Shown here: positions 1 to 6,875 of the stretch, one piece after another
Numbering within the stretch: the stretch's first letter is position 1
Layout: every line of letters begins with the position of its first letter
Source of the DNA: Candidatus Poseidoniaceae archaeon
Lineage (GTDB): Archaea; Thermoplasmatota; Poseidoniia; Poseidoniales; Poseidoniaceae
Assembly (NCBI GenBank): GCA_022452125.1
Contig: JAKURJ010000037.1
Span: forward strand, 1-13,269
Direction of reading: 5' to 3'
DNA: 13,269 nt
Made by a program: the position numbers and the translations under genes
The notes under the pieces: model-generated
The model's database searches: none
The model's input: the letters and a program-made list of their open reading frames with translations, nothing else
What the model was told of the DNA's origin: nothing

Positions 1-411
1 GATTTAGGTGCTGACGATGTTTACTCTCAGACTTTCACTGGAACACAGGCACCTATGGCAATGAATACACAGGTCAAATTGGATGGTAGTGACGTAGTCA
101 TCACTTGGGAAGGAGACTCCGAAGAGTGGGCAGTCGTTCACAATGGACAAGTCATTGATACTACTTCTGAACTGAAGTATCGCCACTCACCGACTATGGA
201 AGGACAACACGTCTACAGCGTGATGCCAGTTATCGACGGTCAGACGATTCAAGACGAAAGCGCAGGCTCAACTGATTCAGTAGAGTTGTCCACTAGTTTA
301 GTTCCAGAAGCACCCGGCCCAAGTGATACTGCAGGATTAGTTTTCAGCATTATTCTGTTGTTAGTGGGATTAATTGGCGTAGTAGTTTCGTTCCTTCCTA
401 GGAGGGATTGA
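1..411 (+). CDS. 3' end of a membrane-anchored extracellular protein (partial)
   Basis: The frame is open from base 1, so the gene starts upstream of the window; the Met codons at 55 and 61 are internal. The visible 136 residues contain a beta-rich stretch resembling a degenerate FN3-like domain (around VVITWEGDSEEWAVVHNG and later VYSVMPVIDGQ). A Pro-rich linker (VPEAPGPSD) follows, then a single hydrophobic helix (AGLVFSIILLLVGLIGVVVS) and a short basic tail ending RRD. This is the usual plan for an archaeal surface protein with its ectodomain outside and a C-terminal anchor. The stop TGA is followed directly by the ATG of the next gene, so the two are co-transcribed. I do not recognise the full protein; the FN3 reading is tentative, the anchor is clear. 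Confidence 0.8.
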   Translation, partial: DLGADDVYSQTFTGTQAPMAMNTQVKLDGSDVVITWEGDSEEWAVVHNGQVIDTTSELKYRHSPTMEGQHVYSVMPVIDGQTIQDESAGSTDSVELSTSLVPEAPGPSDTAGLVFSIILLLVGLIGVVVSFLPRRD

Positions 412-1515
412 ATGAGATTCAAGGTAGCTGTAGTATTGTTATTGATGATTCTTTCAACAACAATTTCTACTGCAAACCCCGGCGGCAAAGGAGATTCAGT
501 GCGCTCAAGGGATTGTGCGGGTTCTTGCCATGGTTCGTCCTCAACGAACGGTGTATCTGATGCTGAGTTGGATATTCAATACCCCGATGAAGTCTATGCA
601 GGGCTGCTAATGGAGATTGAAACCACGATTAGTTTCGCAGAAGTTAGTTCGAATAATATGGTTGGAATGACATTATTGGTCAATGAAGATGGTGCGAAAG
701 ACTTGCCTGCGAATGATGGATGGGAAGTTGTTACCGACCCCAATGGTGGCACCAACAATTATGTTGAGATTATCGATTCATTTTCGATAAATAGCATAGT
801 TGATCGAACATGGACACTACGTGCTCCATCTAGTCCCGGAGTATACGAATTATACCTCGCAGTACAACACGGCACTCCAGATGGCGGTGTAGCAATGGCC
901 GGTATCTCCGATGCCAAGCAGGTTGTAGTTAGTGAGGTGCCGGAGAACCTTCCACGATTAGCACCCGAGTGGGAGCCCGTGAATACTAGACTGATTGGAG
1001 AAGAGACAGAGATCACATTACAGACACTAAACACCGATTCAGCAACTGTAGAGCTAAAGAATGGTGGAGAAGTAATCACGATTCCAGTTGTTGATAACAA
1101 ATTCACAATACCTGCAGCAGTAAACCCTGGTGCAGTTGAGTGGAGAGTAATAATGGAGGGCGAAGGGCCTACACAACATTCGCCATGGTTCAGAATAACT
1201 GCACAAGAACCCGGTTGGGAAGTTGACGAGTTTGCACTATATCTCCAAGGGTTCGCGCTGTTTGTTTTAGGTATTGGATTGGTTGTATTGCAGAGGTCAA
1301 AGGCCGAGGATATCGAGCCAAGCAAGTACGACAATACAGCAGATGTAGCATCACAATTTGGTAGAATCCAGAATACATCACCTGCAATGGTAGAACTGCC
1401 ATCCGCAGGCCCTCCGATTCCTGAACAAGGCCTTCCTGAGGGCTGGACTATGGAACAATGGGAGTACTATGGCCAGGAGCATCTTGACAATTTAGCGAGA
1501 GGTGGTCAACAATGA
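412..1515 (+). CDS. secreted membrane-anchored protein with a CX3CH cytochrome-c-like motif
   Basis: Start ATG abuts the previous stop and has an AGGAGGG Shine-Dalgarno at 400-406. Residues 1-21 form a signal peptide (VAVVLLLMILSTTISTA). Just after it comes RDCAGSCHG: Cys35-x3-Cys39-His40, a spaced variant of the c-type haem motif CXXCH. The layout (signal peptide, Gly/Pro-rich stretch, one Cys-Cys-His, then beta domain beginning IQYPDEVYAG) resembles the bacterial family known as choice-of-anchor V, whose members carry CXXCH at the same place; this is recognition from memory. A second beta region fills about 175-265. One transmembrane helix lies at about 274-293. A cytosolic tail of about 70 residues ends in GLPEGWTMEQWEYYGQEHL. 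The next gene overlaps by 4 bp (ATGA). Haem attachment is an inference: the extra residue in the motif makes it uncertain, and the cysteines could instead form a disulfide or bind metal. Confidence 0.85.
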   Translation: MRFKVAVVLLLMILSTTISTANPGGKGDSVRSRDCAGSCHGSSSTNGVSDAELDIQYPDEVYAGLLMEIETTISFAEVSSNNMVGMTLLVNEDGAKDLPANDGWEVVTDPNGGTNNYVEIIDSFSINSIVDRTWTLRAPSSPGVYELYLAVQHGTPDGGVAMAGISDAKQVVVSEVPENLPRLAPEWEPVNTRLIGEETEITLQTLNTDSATVELKNGGEVITIPVVDNKFTIPAAVNPGAVEWRVIMEGEGPTQHSPWFRITAQEPGWEVDEFALYLQGFALFVLGIGLVVLQRSKAEDIEPSKYDNTADVASQFGRIQNTSPAMVELPSAGPPIPEQGLPEGWTMEQWEYYGQEHLDNLARGGQQ

Positions 1516-2021
1516 TTTCAGCCGGTACATTCCACGTAATTTCTACTGAACTTACGATAGGAATGTTCGCATTAGCAGGAGTGGCATTCTTACTTTGTGC
1601 AATTAAGAAAGGCCCATCGTCAAGAGAATCGGTAGCGCATTGGGCTCTTCTAGGCGGATTGATAGCAACTCCATTTGCAATTGTCAGCGGAGTGAACGCA
1701 ATTCCTAGTGAAGGAATTGACAATCCAATTTTGGCCAACAAACTTCTGCTATCCATGGCTTCTGCAGGACTAGCGGTAGGTATTCTTTTGCGAAGAAAGT
1801 GGGGAGGAGAAGTCGATATTCGACATTCTAGTATTGGCATGATCTCCGTTGCTTTGATGCTCGCAACTGCAGGCATGGGCGGAGAATATTCACGTGGAGA
1901 GACTCTGCTGTTATTTATTCCAAAGGAAACAGTCATGCTATTCCCAACTTGGGCAAGCATTGTACTGCTTGTCATCGGTATGGCAATTGTTGGCAAATCA
2001 GCCGTAGAGCATAGAGGCTGA
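1512..2021 (+). CDS. small polytopic membrane protein (DUF2231-like?)
   Basis: The 169 aa product starts in an ATGA overlap with the preceding stop, with GAGGTG at 1499-1504 as Shine-Dalgarno. It has four or five hydrophobic helices, at about 10-30, 43-63, 76-93, 105-122 and 145-163, and ends with a basic cytosolic tail. His8 and His43 sit at the starts of the first two helices (GTFHVISTEL and VAHWALLGG), and the second helix ends VSGVNAIPSEG. This arrangement is reminiscent of DUF2231-type membrane proteins, some of which are proposed to bind haem b. Being translationally coupled to a CX3CH protein fits a membrane redox pair, but that is inference and I am not sure of the family. Its last 24 bp overlap the 3' end of the opposing PAC2 gene. 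Confidence 0.8.
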   Translation: MISAGTFHVISTELTIGMFALAGVAFLLCAIKKGPSSRESVAHWALLGGLIATPFAIVSGVNAIPSEGIDNPILANKLLLSMASAGLAVGILLRRKWGGEVDIRHSSIGMISVALMLATAGMGGEYSRGETLLLFIPKETVMLFPTWASIVLLVIGMAIVGKSAVEHRG

Positions 2022-2798
2022 AGATGCAGAAGGTTCTGAATCTGCTCCTTCCATCATGCTTCTAATTTGATCTTCTAATTGCTGTGCTTCAGCCAGTAGA
2101 GGCTCATGGTCCAAATCAGCAACTGGTAACATCTTGTTCAGATGCTCAATAATTACTGCAGCAGCCCTAGCGTCTGGGAACCTTGGGTCGGCTTCAACCA
2201 TGATACTCATGATGTTTCTTTTTCGGCTAGAACCTTCGCTCAGCATGGCTCCAGTCATTCCTTTGATAACTCCTTGTTCTAGCAATTTGATGTCCATTCC
2301 TTGTAGGATTTCAGCCATCTTTGGTGTAGCTGCAACTCCTAGAACATCCACATCTTCTGTGTCTTCGTATTCAACTAACGGTTCATTTCCGTTCAATCCG
2401 CCCTTCATACCTTTCATTGCGAAAGCATCGATTAGAATTCCCATTGCTGCATTTTGTTCCTTTGACCACTCAAATAGCGAGCTAACAATTTCGTGAACCA
2501 GAGGGTCAGGGACAATTAACTCACTCATCAATAGCAATACCTTGTCACAAACCCCTTCAAGTTTGCAAATAGGCTCACCAGCGTAGGCTCGAATTGGAGG
2601 CAGTGGAACACCGTCTTGGACTAAGCAAATCGCTGGAAGCTTAGGGTGTGCGACACCACCTACAAATTCTAGATTCAGGTGATCTATCAAAAAGTGCGCC
2701 ACTACACTAGAAACCATTCCAACGCTAGGAAAACAGCACACTACTAGTGCATCTTCAATATCTATACTCTTGTCGAGCCATACTTTTGCTCCTTCCAT
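1998..2798 (-). CDS. PAC2-family archaeal proteasome assembly chaperone (PbaA/PbaB type)
   Basis: The 266 aa length is typical of archaeal PAC2 (COG2047) proteins. Family features visible are the N-terminal CFPSVGMVSSVVAHFLIDHL segment, GGVAHPKLPAICLVQDGVPLPPIRAYAGEP, the strand KVLLLMSELIVPD, and the later GVAATPKMAEILQGM and VIKGMTGAMLSEGSSR. A helical tail (LLAEAQQLEDQIRSMMEG) is followed by a Ser/Ala linker. The protein ends Met-Leu-Tyr-Gly, and the final Leu-Tyr-Gly fits the HbYX (hydrophobic-Tyr-X) rule used by proteasome activators and chaperones to dock in alpha-ring pockets. The likely role is cytosolic help in 20S proteasome assembly or gating. ATG at 2798 is the clear start; a purine-rich AAGGAGGT lies unusually far upstream (2813-2820). 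It is convergent with, and overlaps, the membrane protein gene, and divergent from the nuclease gene. Confidence 0.9.
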   Translation of the reverse strand: MEGAKVWLDKSIDIEDALVVCCFPSVGMVSSVVAHFLIDHLNLEFVGGVAHPKLPAICLVQDGVPLPPIRAYAGEPICKLEGVCDKVLLLMSELIVPDPLVHEIVSSLFEWSKEQNAAMGILIDAFAMKGMKGGLNGNEPLVEYEDTEDVDVLGVAATPKMAEILQGMDIKLLEQGVIKGMTGAMLSEGSSRKRNIMSIMVEADPRFPDARAAAVIIEHLNKMLPVADLDHEPLLAEAQQLEDQIRSMMEGADSEPSASSASMLYG

Positions 2799-2838
2799 GG
2801 ATTAAGGACATACCTCCTTGTGTATAATCTCGCCCCCT

Positions 2839-2867
2839 AAATTGCTCAAAGCAACCCCAAGCAATTT
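2839..2867. promoter_or_regulatory. inverted repeat in the 94 bp divergent promoter region
   Basis: AAATTGCT (2839-2846) and AGCAATTT (2860-2867) are perfect 8 bp complements separated by 13 bases. A competing smaller hairpin, TTGCT-caa-AGCAA (2842-2854), uses the same left arm. The repeat lies between the divergent starts of the PAC2 gene (2798, minus) and the nuclease gene (2893, plus), where an operator would be expected. No regulator is identifiable, and no convincing TATA box was fixed for either gene; TGTATAAT at 2821-2828 is a possible one. Confidence 0.45.
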
Positions 2868-2892
2868 GAAGTTGAAGCACTCAAGCCTGTTT

Positions 2893-4038
2893 ATGGGCGA
2901 GGAAAGAGTACACACACTTTCTCCATCCGCATGGAATAGATACGAAACCTGCCCACGTATGTACTGGCTTAGTCGGCAAAGGTTGCCAAGAAAAGCAGGG
3001 ATGGCGGCAAGCCTAGGAACGGCGGTACACGCCTCAATCGAAGACCTCCTTCAAGTGGATTTATCCGGTCGCGATTCAAGCGAAACACATTGGTTACCAG
3101 AAATGGCTGAGAAATTTTTGAAACAAAGGTGGGAGGAAGAAAAAGAGATTTTCTTCGCAACTCCAAGGAGGCCAATGTGGAAAGAAAAAGAATGGGACAA
3201 AGCGAAGAGAATGCAGAGGGGGGCAATCAAGATGCTTCTCGAATTCGTTGGCGCTGTTGGAGTAACTCCTCTGAAAACGACCGTTGGAATCTGGAGGAAT
3301 TTATTGTCAAGAGTAATCGCGGTTGAAGGCGAATTGAGAACCAGCGACAATCGATTGATGGGCAGGCTTGACATGCTTTTTGCAGATGTTGACTCCAATG
3401 GAGAATTGCAAGGATGGGTTGTAGCAGACCTCAAAACAGGGCGTGCTCCAAATGAAGAACTAAAACCGGAAGTTCAGCGACAATTATTGCTTTACAGAGA
3501 CATTCTTCTCTCGAATAATCCAAACGCACCGCCAGTAAAAACAGAAGGCTGGTACACTGAAAATGCAACCAGGTATACTGCAATAGGAGATTCGGTAATG
3601 GAAGATGCTCTCAAAGCGTGGGAGGAAACACAACCTAGCGAGGCACCGCTAGAAGCCACCCCAGGGCAGTCTTCTTGTGGAGGCTTTTGTGATTGGAAAG
3701 CATGGTGCCCGCACTGGTGGAATTGGCGTTTAGAGAACGGAACATTGGGAACCGAGGATTTCTCTGACTCAGTCATACTGTTGCATCACTATGATGACAT
3801 AAACGGCTCTGGAGTTGCTGAAATTTGTGAACCTGCAAATGCTGAAGGAAGAGCTATGCCTACAGGAATACAGATTCCAATAAACTTCGATGGGCGAGGC
3901 AAGGAAGCGTTGCAAGAGCTTCTTGCAACAGGACACCAAGGGCCGATTTTCATTGGGAGTGCTATGACAAATAGAGATACCTGGAGAGTTGGACACTGGT
4001 GTGATGTGTTGGCTTGGTCACCCATTCCTGATGCTTGA
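2893..4038 (+). CDS. PD-(D/E)XK nuclease, RecB/Cas4-like, with Fe-S cysteines
   Basis: I chose ATG at 2893 (381 aa). The frame continues upstream to a TTG at 2818, but the extra 25 residues lack domain character and would run into the promoter. LSPSAWNRYETCPRMYW (9-25) is the classic N-terminal signature of the PDDEXK_1 group (RecB, AddB, Cas4). LGTAVHASIEDLL supplies His46, GRLDML supplies Asp160, VVADLKTG supplies Asp179 and Lys181, and Gln195 and Tyr201 follow in the QRQLLLY helix. Cys20 together with Cys262, Cys266 and Cys272 gives the split four-cysteine set that binds a 4Fe-4S cluster in AddB and Cas4. About 105 further residues (277-381) form an extra domain ending near GPIFIGSAMTNRDTW, perhaps OB-like, which I do not recognise. 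The likely role is DNA end processing in repair. No cas genes are nearby, so Cas4 is not favoured. Its 3' end overlaps the facing exonuclease gene by 21 bp. Confidence 0.88.
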   Translation: MGEERVHTLSPSAWNRYETCPRMYWLSRQRLPRKAGMAASLGTAVHASIEDLLQVDLSGRDSSETHWLPEMAEKFLKQRWEEEKEIFFATPRRPMWKEKEWDKAKRMQRGAIKMLLEFVGAVGVTPLKTTVGIWRNLLSRVIAVEGELRTSDNRLMGRLDMLFADVDSNGELQGWVVADLKTGRAPNEELKPEVQRQLLLYRDILLSNNPNAPPVKTEGWYTENATRYTAIGDSVMEDALKAWEETQPSEAPLEATPGQSSCGGFCDWKAWCPHWWNWRLENGTLGTEDFSDSVILLHHYDDINGSGVAEICEPANAEGRAMPTGIQIPINFDGRGKEALQELLATGHQGPIFIGSAMTNRDTWRVGHWCDVLAWSPIPDA

Positions 4039-4845
4039 AACGAGTTCACTCAATATCTCCCTGGCCGCGTCATCTTCTATTCCATTCGCTGAAATCAACC
4101 AGTCGACATACCGGGGATCTTCTCTCTCGATACTTTGCAAGTCTTTTCCGCGATGTCTTCCAAACGCCAAAATATACGCGCCTTCATCAATTCTAATTCT
4201 TCCATTTTTGTCTAACGATTCAAGGTCCGTTAACGCTCTTCCCAATTCACTTTCATCTTTGCGAACTTCTCCACTAATCAGCCATTCCTCAATTTCTTGC
4301 AGTGAGCGTCTGAAACTGGAAGGATGATCCCTCATCACTTTCCACAGTAGTAACAAGCAAGCAGCAGCATCAGCAGCAGCATCGTGAGCATTTGACAAAT
4401 CAATACCATGTCTGGCACATTGTGCCCCAAGATTGTGTGGCCTTGGAATCTTCAACCTCCTAACTGCCTCCAAGGTGTCTAGAACAACCAATGGCTTAGG
4501 TGGAGAAATACCACATCTGTAGAACTCATTCTGCAGAAGTGGCATGTCGAACTTCCTAGCATTATGGCCGACTATTACAGCCCCTTCCATCAATTCCGCC
4601 AACTCGTTGGCACATTCTTTGAATACAGGCTTACTACGAACATCTTGGTCATAAATTCCGTGAACTCTTGAAGCATCTCGGGGGATCGGTCTTTGTGGAT
4701 TGACTAGTATGTCGTGATGTATCGGATTTCCATCGGCATCTGCTCCAATTAATGCAACCTGCACAATTCTGTCATTATTCGTTGAAATTCCAGTTGTTTC
4801 TAGGTCGAATGCCAGAACCCTGTGCCCTTCTAAGACATCGACCAT
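4018..4845 (-). CDS. DEDDh 3'-5' exonuclease with ExoX-like C-terminal domain
   Basis: With ATG at 4845 the protein has 275 aa; the same frame reaches a TTG at 4887 (289 aa), also possible. Exo I motif VLAFDLETTG gives Asp14 and Glu16. VIVGHNARKFDMPLL gives Asp100 (Exo II). NAHDAAADA gives His154 and Asp159 (Exo III, DEDDh type). All five catalytic residues are intact, so this should be an active DnaQ-fold exonuclease (proofreading-like or RNase T/ExoX-like). After a linker, residues about 222-275 (GAYILAFGRHRGKDLQSI, then DPRYVDWLI) match the small module found at the C terminus of exodeoxyribonuclease X-like proteins. It faces the RecB-like nuclease with overlapping 3' ends and is divergent from the acidic small protein, separated by 74 bp. 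Substrate (DNA repair intermediates or RNA) cannot be told from sequence. Confidence 0.9.
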   Translation of the reverse strand: MVDVLEGHRVLAFDLETTGISTNNDRIVQVALIGADADGNPIHHDILVNPQRPIPRDASRVHGIYDQDVRSKPVFKECANELAELMEGAVIVGHNARKFDMPLLQNEFYRCGISPPKPLVVLDTLEAVRRLKIPRPHNLGAQCARHGIDLSNAHDAAADAAACLLLLWKVMRDHPSSFRRSLQEIEEWLISGEVRKDESELGRALTDLESLDKNGRIRIDEGAYILAFGRHRGKDLQSIEREDPRYVDWLISANGIEDDAAREILSELVSSIRNG

Positions 4846-4869
4846 GAGGGGGGCTGGAAGCCGAGCCAA

Positions 4870-4921
4870 ATGAACATCACTACACAATTTCTATTTTCAT
4901 TATCCCGCCATAGGTGTTCAT
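4870..4921. repeat. 7 bp inverted repeat in the divergent spacer
   Basis: ATGAACA (4870-4876) and TGTTCAT (4915-4921) are perfect complements separated by 38 bp. They span most of the spacer between the divergent starts at 4845 (minus) and 4920 (plus), and the right arm covers the first two bases of the plus start codon. A smaller hairpin, GGCT-gga-AGCC (4852-4862), sits just upstream of the minus start. The arms are short enough for chance. Confidence 0.25.
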
Positions 4922-5252
4922 GGCCATCCGGGATTGGTTTAGGAAGAAGCCCGAAGAGGCCGAAGAAGTTATTCATGAACCGGTTGATTTACCGGAATTG
5001 GATAAGGAAGAATTACTCGATGAAACCTTGTCTGCACTTGAATCCGAAGAGGTTCAGTTAACCGAATCGGAAGTAATTGAAGCAACACCAGAATATGATT
5101 CGGGATTTGTTGAAGTTAGCGACCTACTCGATGATGAAATGGAGTCAAATTATGAATTGAATACGGTAGAAGAAACCGAGTTTGATGATATGTTGGAAGG
5201 AGCTGAAATTATCGGCGACCTGCCCTCAGAGGTAGATTTCGAATCAGAATAA
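4920..5252 (+). CDS. small, extremely acidic hypothetical protein
   Basis: I use ATG at 4920 (110 aa, MAIRDWFRKKPEEAEEV); a GTG two codons upstream (4914) is possible. The first ten residues are amphipathic with four basic residues and a Trp (IRDWFRKK). The remainder has about 40 Asp/Glu in 110 residues against about five basic residues, and no Cys. It has no signal peptide, no membrane helix and no domain I recognise. The N terminus could lie on a membrane or partner, with an unstructured acidic tail. The PKD lipoprotein gene follows 51 bp downstream, separated by a hairpin. Coding status rests on a clean frame, codon use like the neighbours and position in a tight gene array. Confidence 0.7.
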   Translation: MAIRDWFRKKPEEAEEVIHEPVDLPELDKEELLDETLSALESEEVQLTESEVIEATPEYDSGFVEVSDLLDDEMESNYELNTVEETEFDDMLEGAEIIGDLPSEVDFESE

Positions 5253-5254
5253 TT

Positions 5255-5272
5255 TGTCCCATTTAAGGGACA
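5255..5272 (+). promoter_or_regulatory. palindromic hairpin between the acidic protein and the PKD lipoprotein
   Basis: TGTCCC-ATTTAA-GGGACA is a perfect 6 bp stem with a 6-base AT centre, three bases after the upstream stop codon. There is no following T run, so an intrinsic terminator is not strongly supported. The ATTTAAG centre could act as a TATA-like element for the gene at 5304, which would make the symmetric arms an operator. A second small hairpin, CTTC-AGCG-GAAG (5290-5301), sits just before that start codon. Confidence 0.4.
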
Positions 5273-5303
5273 GAGTTAGATAATAAGCGCTTCAGCGGAA
5301 GTT

Positions 5304-6467
5304 ATGAACAGCAAACGGCCGTTGTTTATCGGGGCCCTTTTGTTGGTTCAACTCCTTACAGGTTGCACAGGCGTACTTGAGTCTACTGTAGAGCCTAGAG
5401 CAGCACTTACAGCAACGCCTACTGAAATACAGCAAGGTGAAGAAGTGACTTTCGATGCTAGAGCATCGGATGCTATTGAAGGAGTAATTACAGAATATAG
5501 TTGGGATTTTGGTGATGGCACAGAAGCAACCACTATTACTGGATTCACATCACACCAGTTCCTGAAATCAGGACAGTTCAATGTCAGGTTAACCGTGACT
5601 AATGATCAAGGCGGAACCGATTCGACAACCGTGCTAGTCAGAGTAAATGGCGCTCCACAAATCAATCTATCAATTCCTGAAGTTGTTCGCAGTGGCGATA
5701 TCATCCTACTTGATGCATCCAATACAGTCGACCCCGAGGGTGGACCAATGAAATTCATGTGGGATTTGAATTACTTGGAAGATAGTGATGGAGATGGAGA
5801 TACCAGAAATGACGTTGATTCGACTGAAGATATAGTGTATCTGCCAACAGAAAGCAGTGGCACAATCATGGGCGCACTAACTGTCGATGATGGAGTGGGC
5901 GGCGTTGTTTCTGAGCAATTCACAATTGAAATACAACCACGTAGATTCAAGGTATCTTGGATACAGAATACATTAGAATGGACCTATGATGAATATCTAG
6001 CACAAGGCGATTCTTGGAGCGATAACATGACTCCAGGTTTAGATGTTAGAATCATGGCATACGACGCAGTACTAGAATTAGACCAGGACTTGGTATTCCC
6101 GCCCGATAATTTCACTTTATCACTCAATATTGTCGACGATGGGCACAGAAAAAGTGCACAAACCAGCCCTGGAAACGTGACTAGAAATGAGTCTACAATG
6201 GCTGAATTAAATGCCAGTAATTTGAATCCTGCCGCAGAAGAGGGAGTTTATGATGCTGACAGCGAGGAAGAACTCATGAGAAGCCTCCTCAACGAACCGG
6301 GAGCAAGATTTGGTCAAGGTGAATGGGTGTGGACAGTTGTTGCTCAAAATGCAGACCCAGATTCAATTATCCCTGGAGCACCTGATCCTGATGCAGGTAA
6401 CGATTGGACACTTACAATCGTGATTACGGTGTTGACTCCTATACTGACCGAAGTCGCTTACGATTGA
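5304..6467 (+). CDS. secreted lipoprotein with two PKD domains
   Basis: The 387 aa product begins with a type II signal peptide, MNSKRPLFIGALLLVQLLTGC; Cys21 in LTGC is the lipobox cysteine, so it is probably tethered outside the membrane. The first PKD domain (about 32-114) has the hallmark YSWDFGDGTEATT. The second (about 117-210) has KFMWDLNYLEDSDGDGDT, in which the usual FGDG is replaced by an Asp-rich calcium-binding-like loop (DSDGDGD). The C-terminal half (210-387) is beta-rich, contains several NxS/T sites (for example NVTRNES), and does not match a domain I know. Role is probably extracellular binding or a scaffold; no enzyme motif is visible. It converges on the minus gene beginning at 6822, with one base between the two stop codons. 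Confidence 0.88.
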   Translation: MNSKRPLFIGALLLVQLLTGCTGVLESTVEPRAALTATPTEIQQGEEVTFDARASDAIEGVITEYSWDFGDGTEATTITGFTSHQFLKSGQFNVRLTVTNDQGGTDSTTVLVRVNGAPQINLSIPEVVRSGDIILLDASNTVDPEGGPMKFMWDLNYLEDSDGDGDTRNDVDSTEDIVYLPTESSGTIMGALTVDDGVGGVVSEQFTIEIQPRRFKVSWIQNTLEWTYDEYLAQGDSWSDNMTPGLDVRIMAYDAVLELDQDLVFPPDNFTLSLNIVDDGHRKSAQTSPGNVTRNESTMAELNASNLNPAAEEGVYDADSEEELMRSLLNEPGARFGQGEWVWTVVAQNADPDSIIPGAPDPDAGNDWTLTIVITVLTPILTEVAYD

Positions 6468-6468
6468 G

Positions 6469-6822
6469 TCAGTTAAACTGAATCGGCTGTACAGTTTTCC
6501 AATTTGCGTTAGCAAGCTTCTTTGCCTTTCCATCGGCAATAATTGGATGAATGCGATTTAGTCTACCGTGCATTCCGTGAACTCCAAATTTTACTCGAAG
6601 TTCAACTTGGCGATCTCTTTCAGCTGCCTCCATTTGTTCATCATCAAGTTCGATACTAGCCATCTCTCTTCCGTTGCTAGCTGAAGAAATCGAGAAACGA
6701 TTTCCACTTATGTGAGTTCGTGGTTTGAAATCCATATCGTCAGGGTTATTCATCCATACTTCAACGTCTATGGACAAGTAATCGCGAATACCTACGCGCT
6801 TGATTTCAACGGAATCTACCAT
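6469..6822 (-). CDS. small conserved-looking hypothetical protein
   Basis: I choose ATG at 6822 (117 aa); a TTG three codons upstream (6831) is the alternative. The sequence alternates beta-like stretches (SVEIKRVGIRDYLSIDVEVW, RQVELRVKFGV) with an acidic helix (LDDEQMEAAERDR). It ends with a basic segment and a hydrophilic tail finishing IQFN. It has no signal peptide or membrane helix, so it is probably a soluble cytosolic protein. Family not recognised. An inverted repeat at 6836-6867 lies just upstream and could regulate it. Confidence 0.65.
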   Translation of the reverse strand: MVDSVEIKRVGIRDYLSIDVEVWMNNPDDMDFKPRTHISGNRFSISSASNGREMASIELDDEQMEAAERDRQVELRVKFGVHGMHGRLNRIHPIIADGKAKKLANANWKTVQPIQFN

Positions 6823-6835
6823 GTTGACCAATGCA

Positions 6836-6867
6836 TGCGAGAGGTCGGGGATTCAAAATCTCTCGCA
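6836..6867. promoter_or_regulatory. 8 bp inverted repeat upstream of the minus hypothetical gene
   Basis: TGCGAGAG (6836-6843) and CTCTCGCA (6860-6867) are perfect complements with a 16-base spacer, starting 14 bp upstream of the minus start at 6822. The spacer, with its GATTCAAAAT core, superficially resembles a tRNA T-loop, but no tRNA surrounds it. Likely an operator or a hairpin in the leader of the minus gene. Confidence 0.4.
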
Positions 6868-6875
6868 TTACTCGG

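Noticed and set aside
759..1334. Minus-strand open frame of 191 codons.
   Set aside because: It lies wholly antisense to the CX3CH surface protein gene and has no recognisable domain or ribosome binding site.
2818..2892. TTG start extending the nuclease by 25 residues.
   Set aside because: The extension runs through the divergent promoter and inverted repeat and adds no conserved residues; ATG 2893 places the LSPSAW motif at the usual distance from the N terminus.
2893..4038. Cas4 of a CRISPR system.
   Set aside because: No cas1, cas2 or repeat array is in the window; the fold family is shared by many repair nucleases and the extra C-terminal region is not typical of Cas4.
6844..6867. T-loop-like GATTCAAAAT flanked by complementary arms, suggesting a tRNA.
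   Set aside because: The loop lacks the canonical closing G-C pair, no acceptor, D-arm or anticodon arm can be placed, and the upstream bases are the start of the minus gene.
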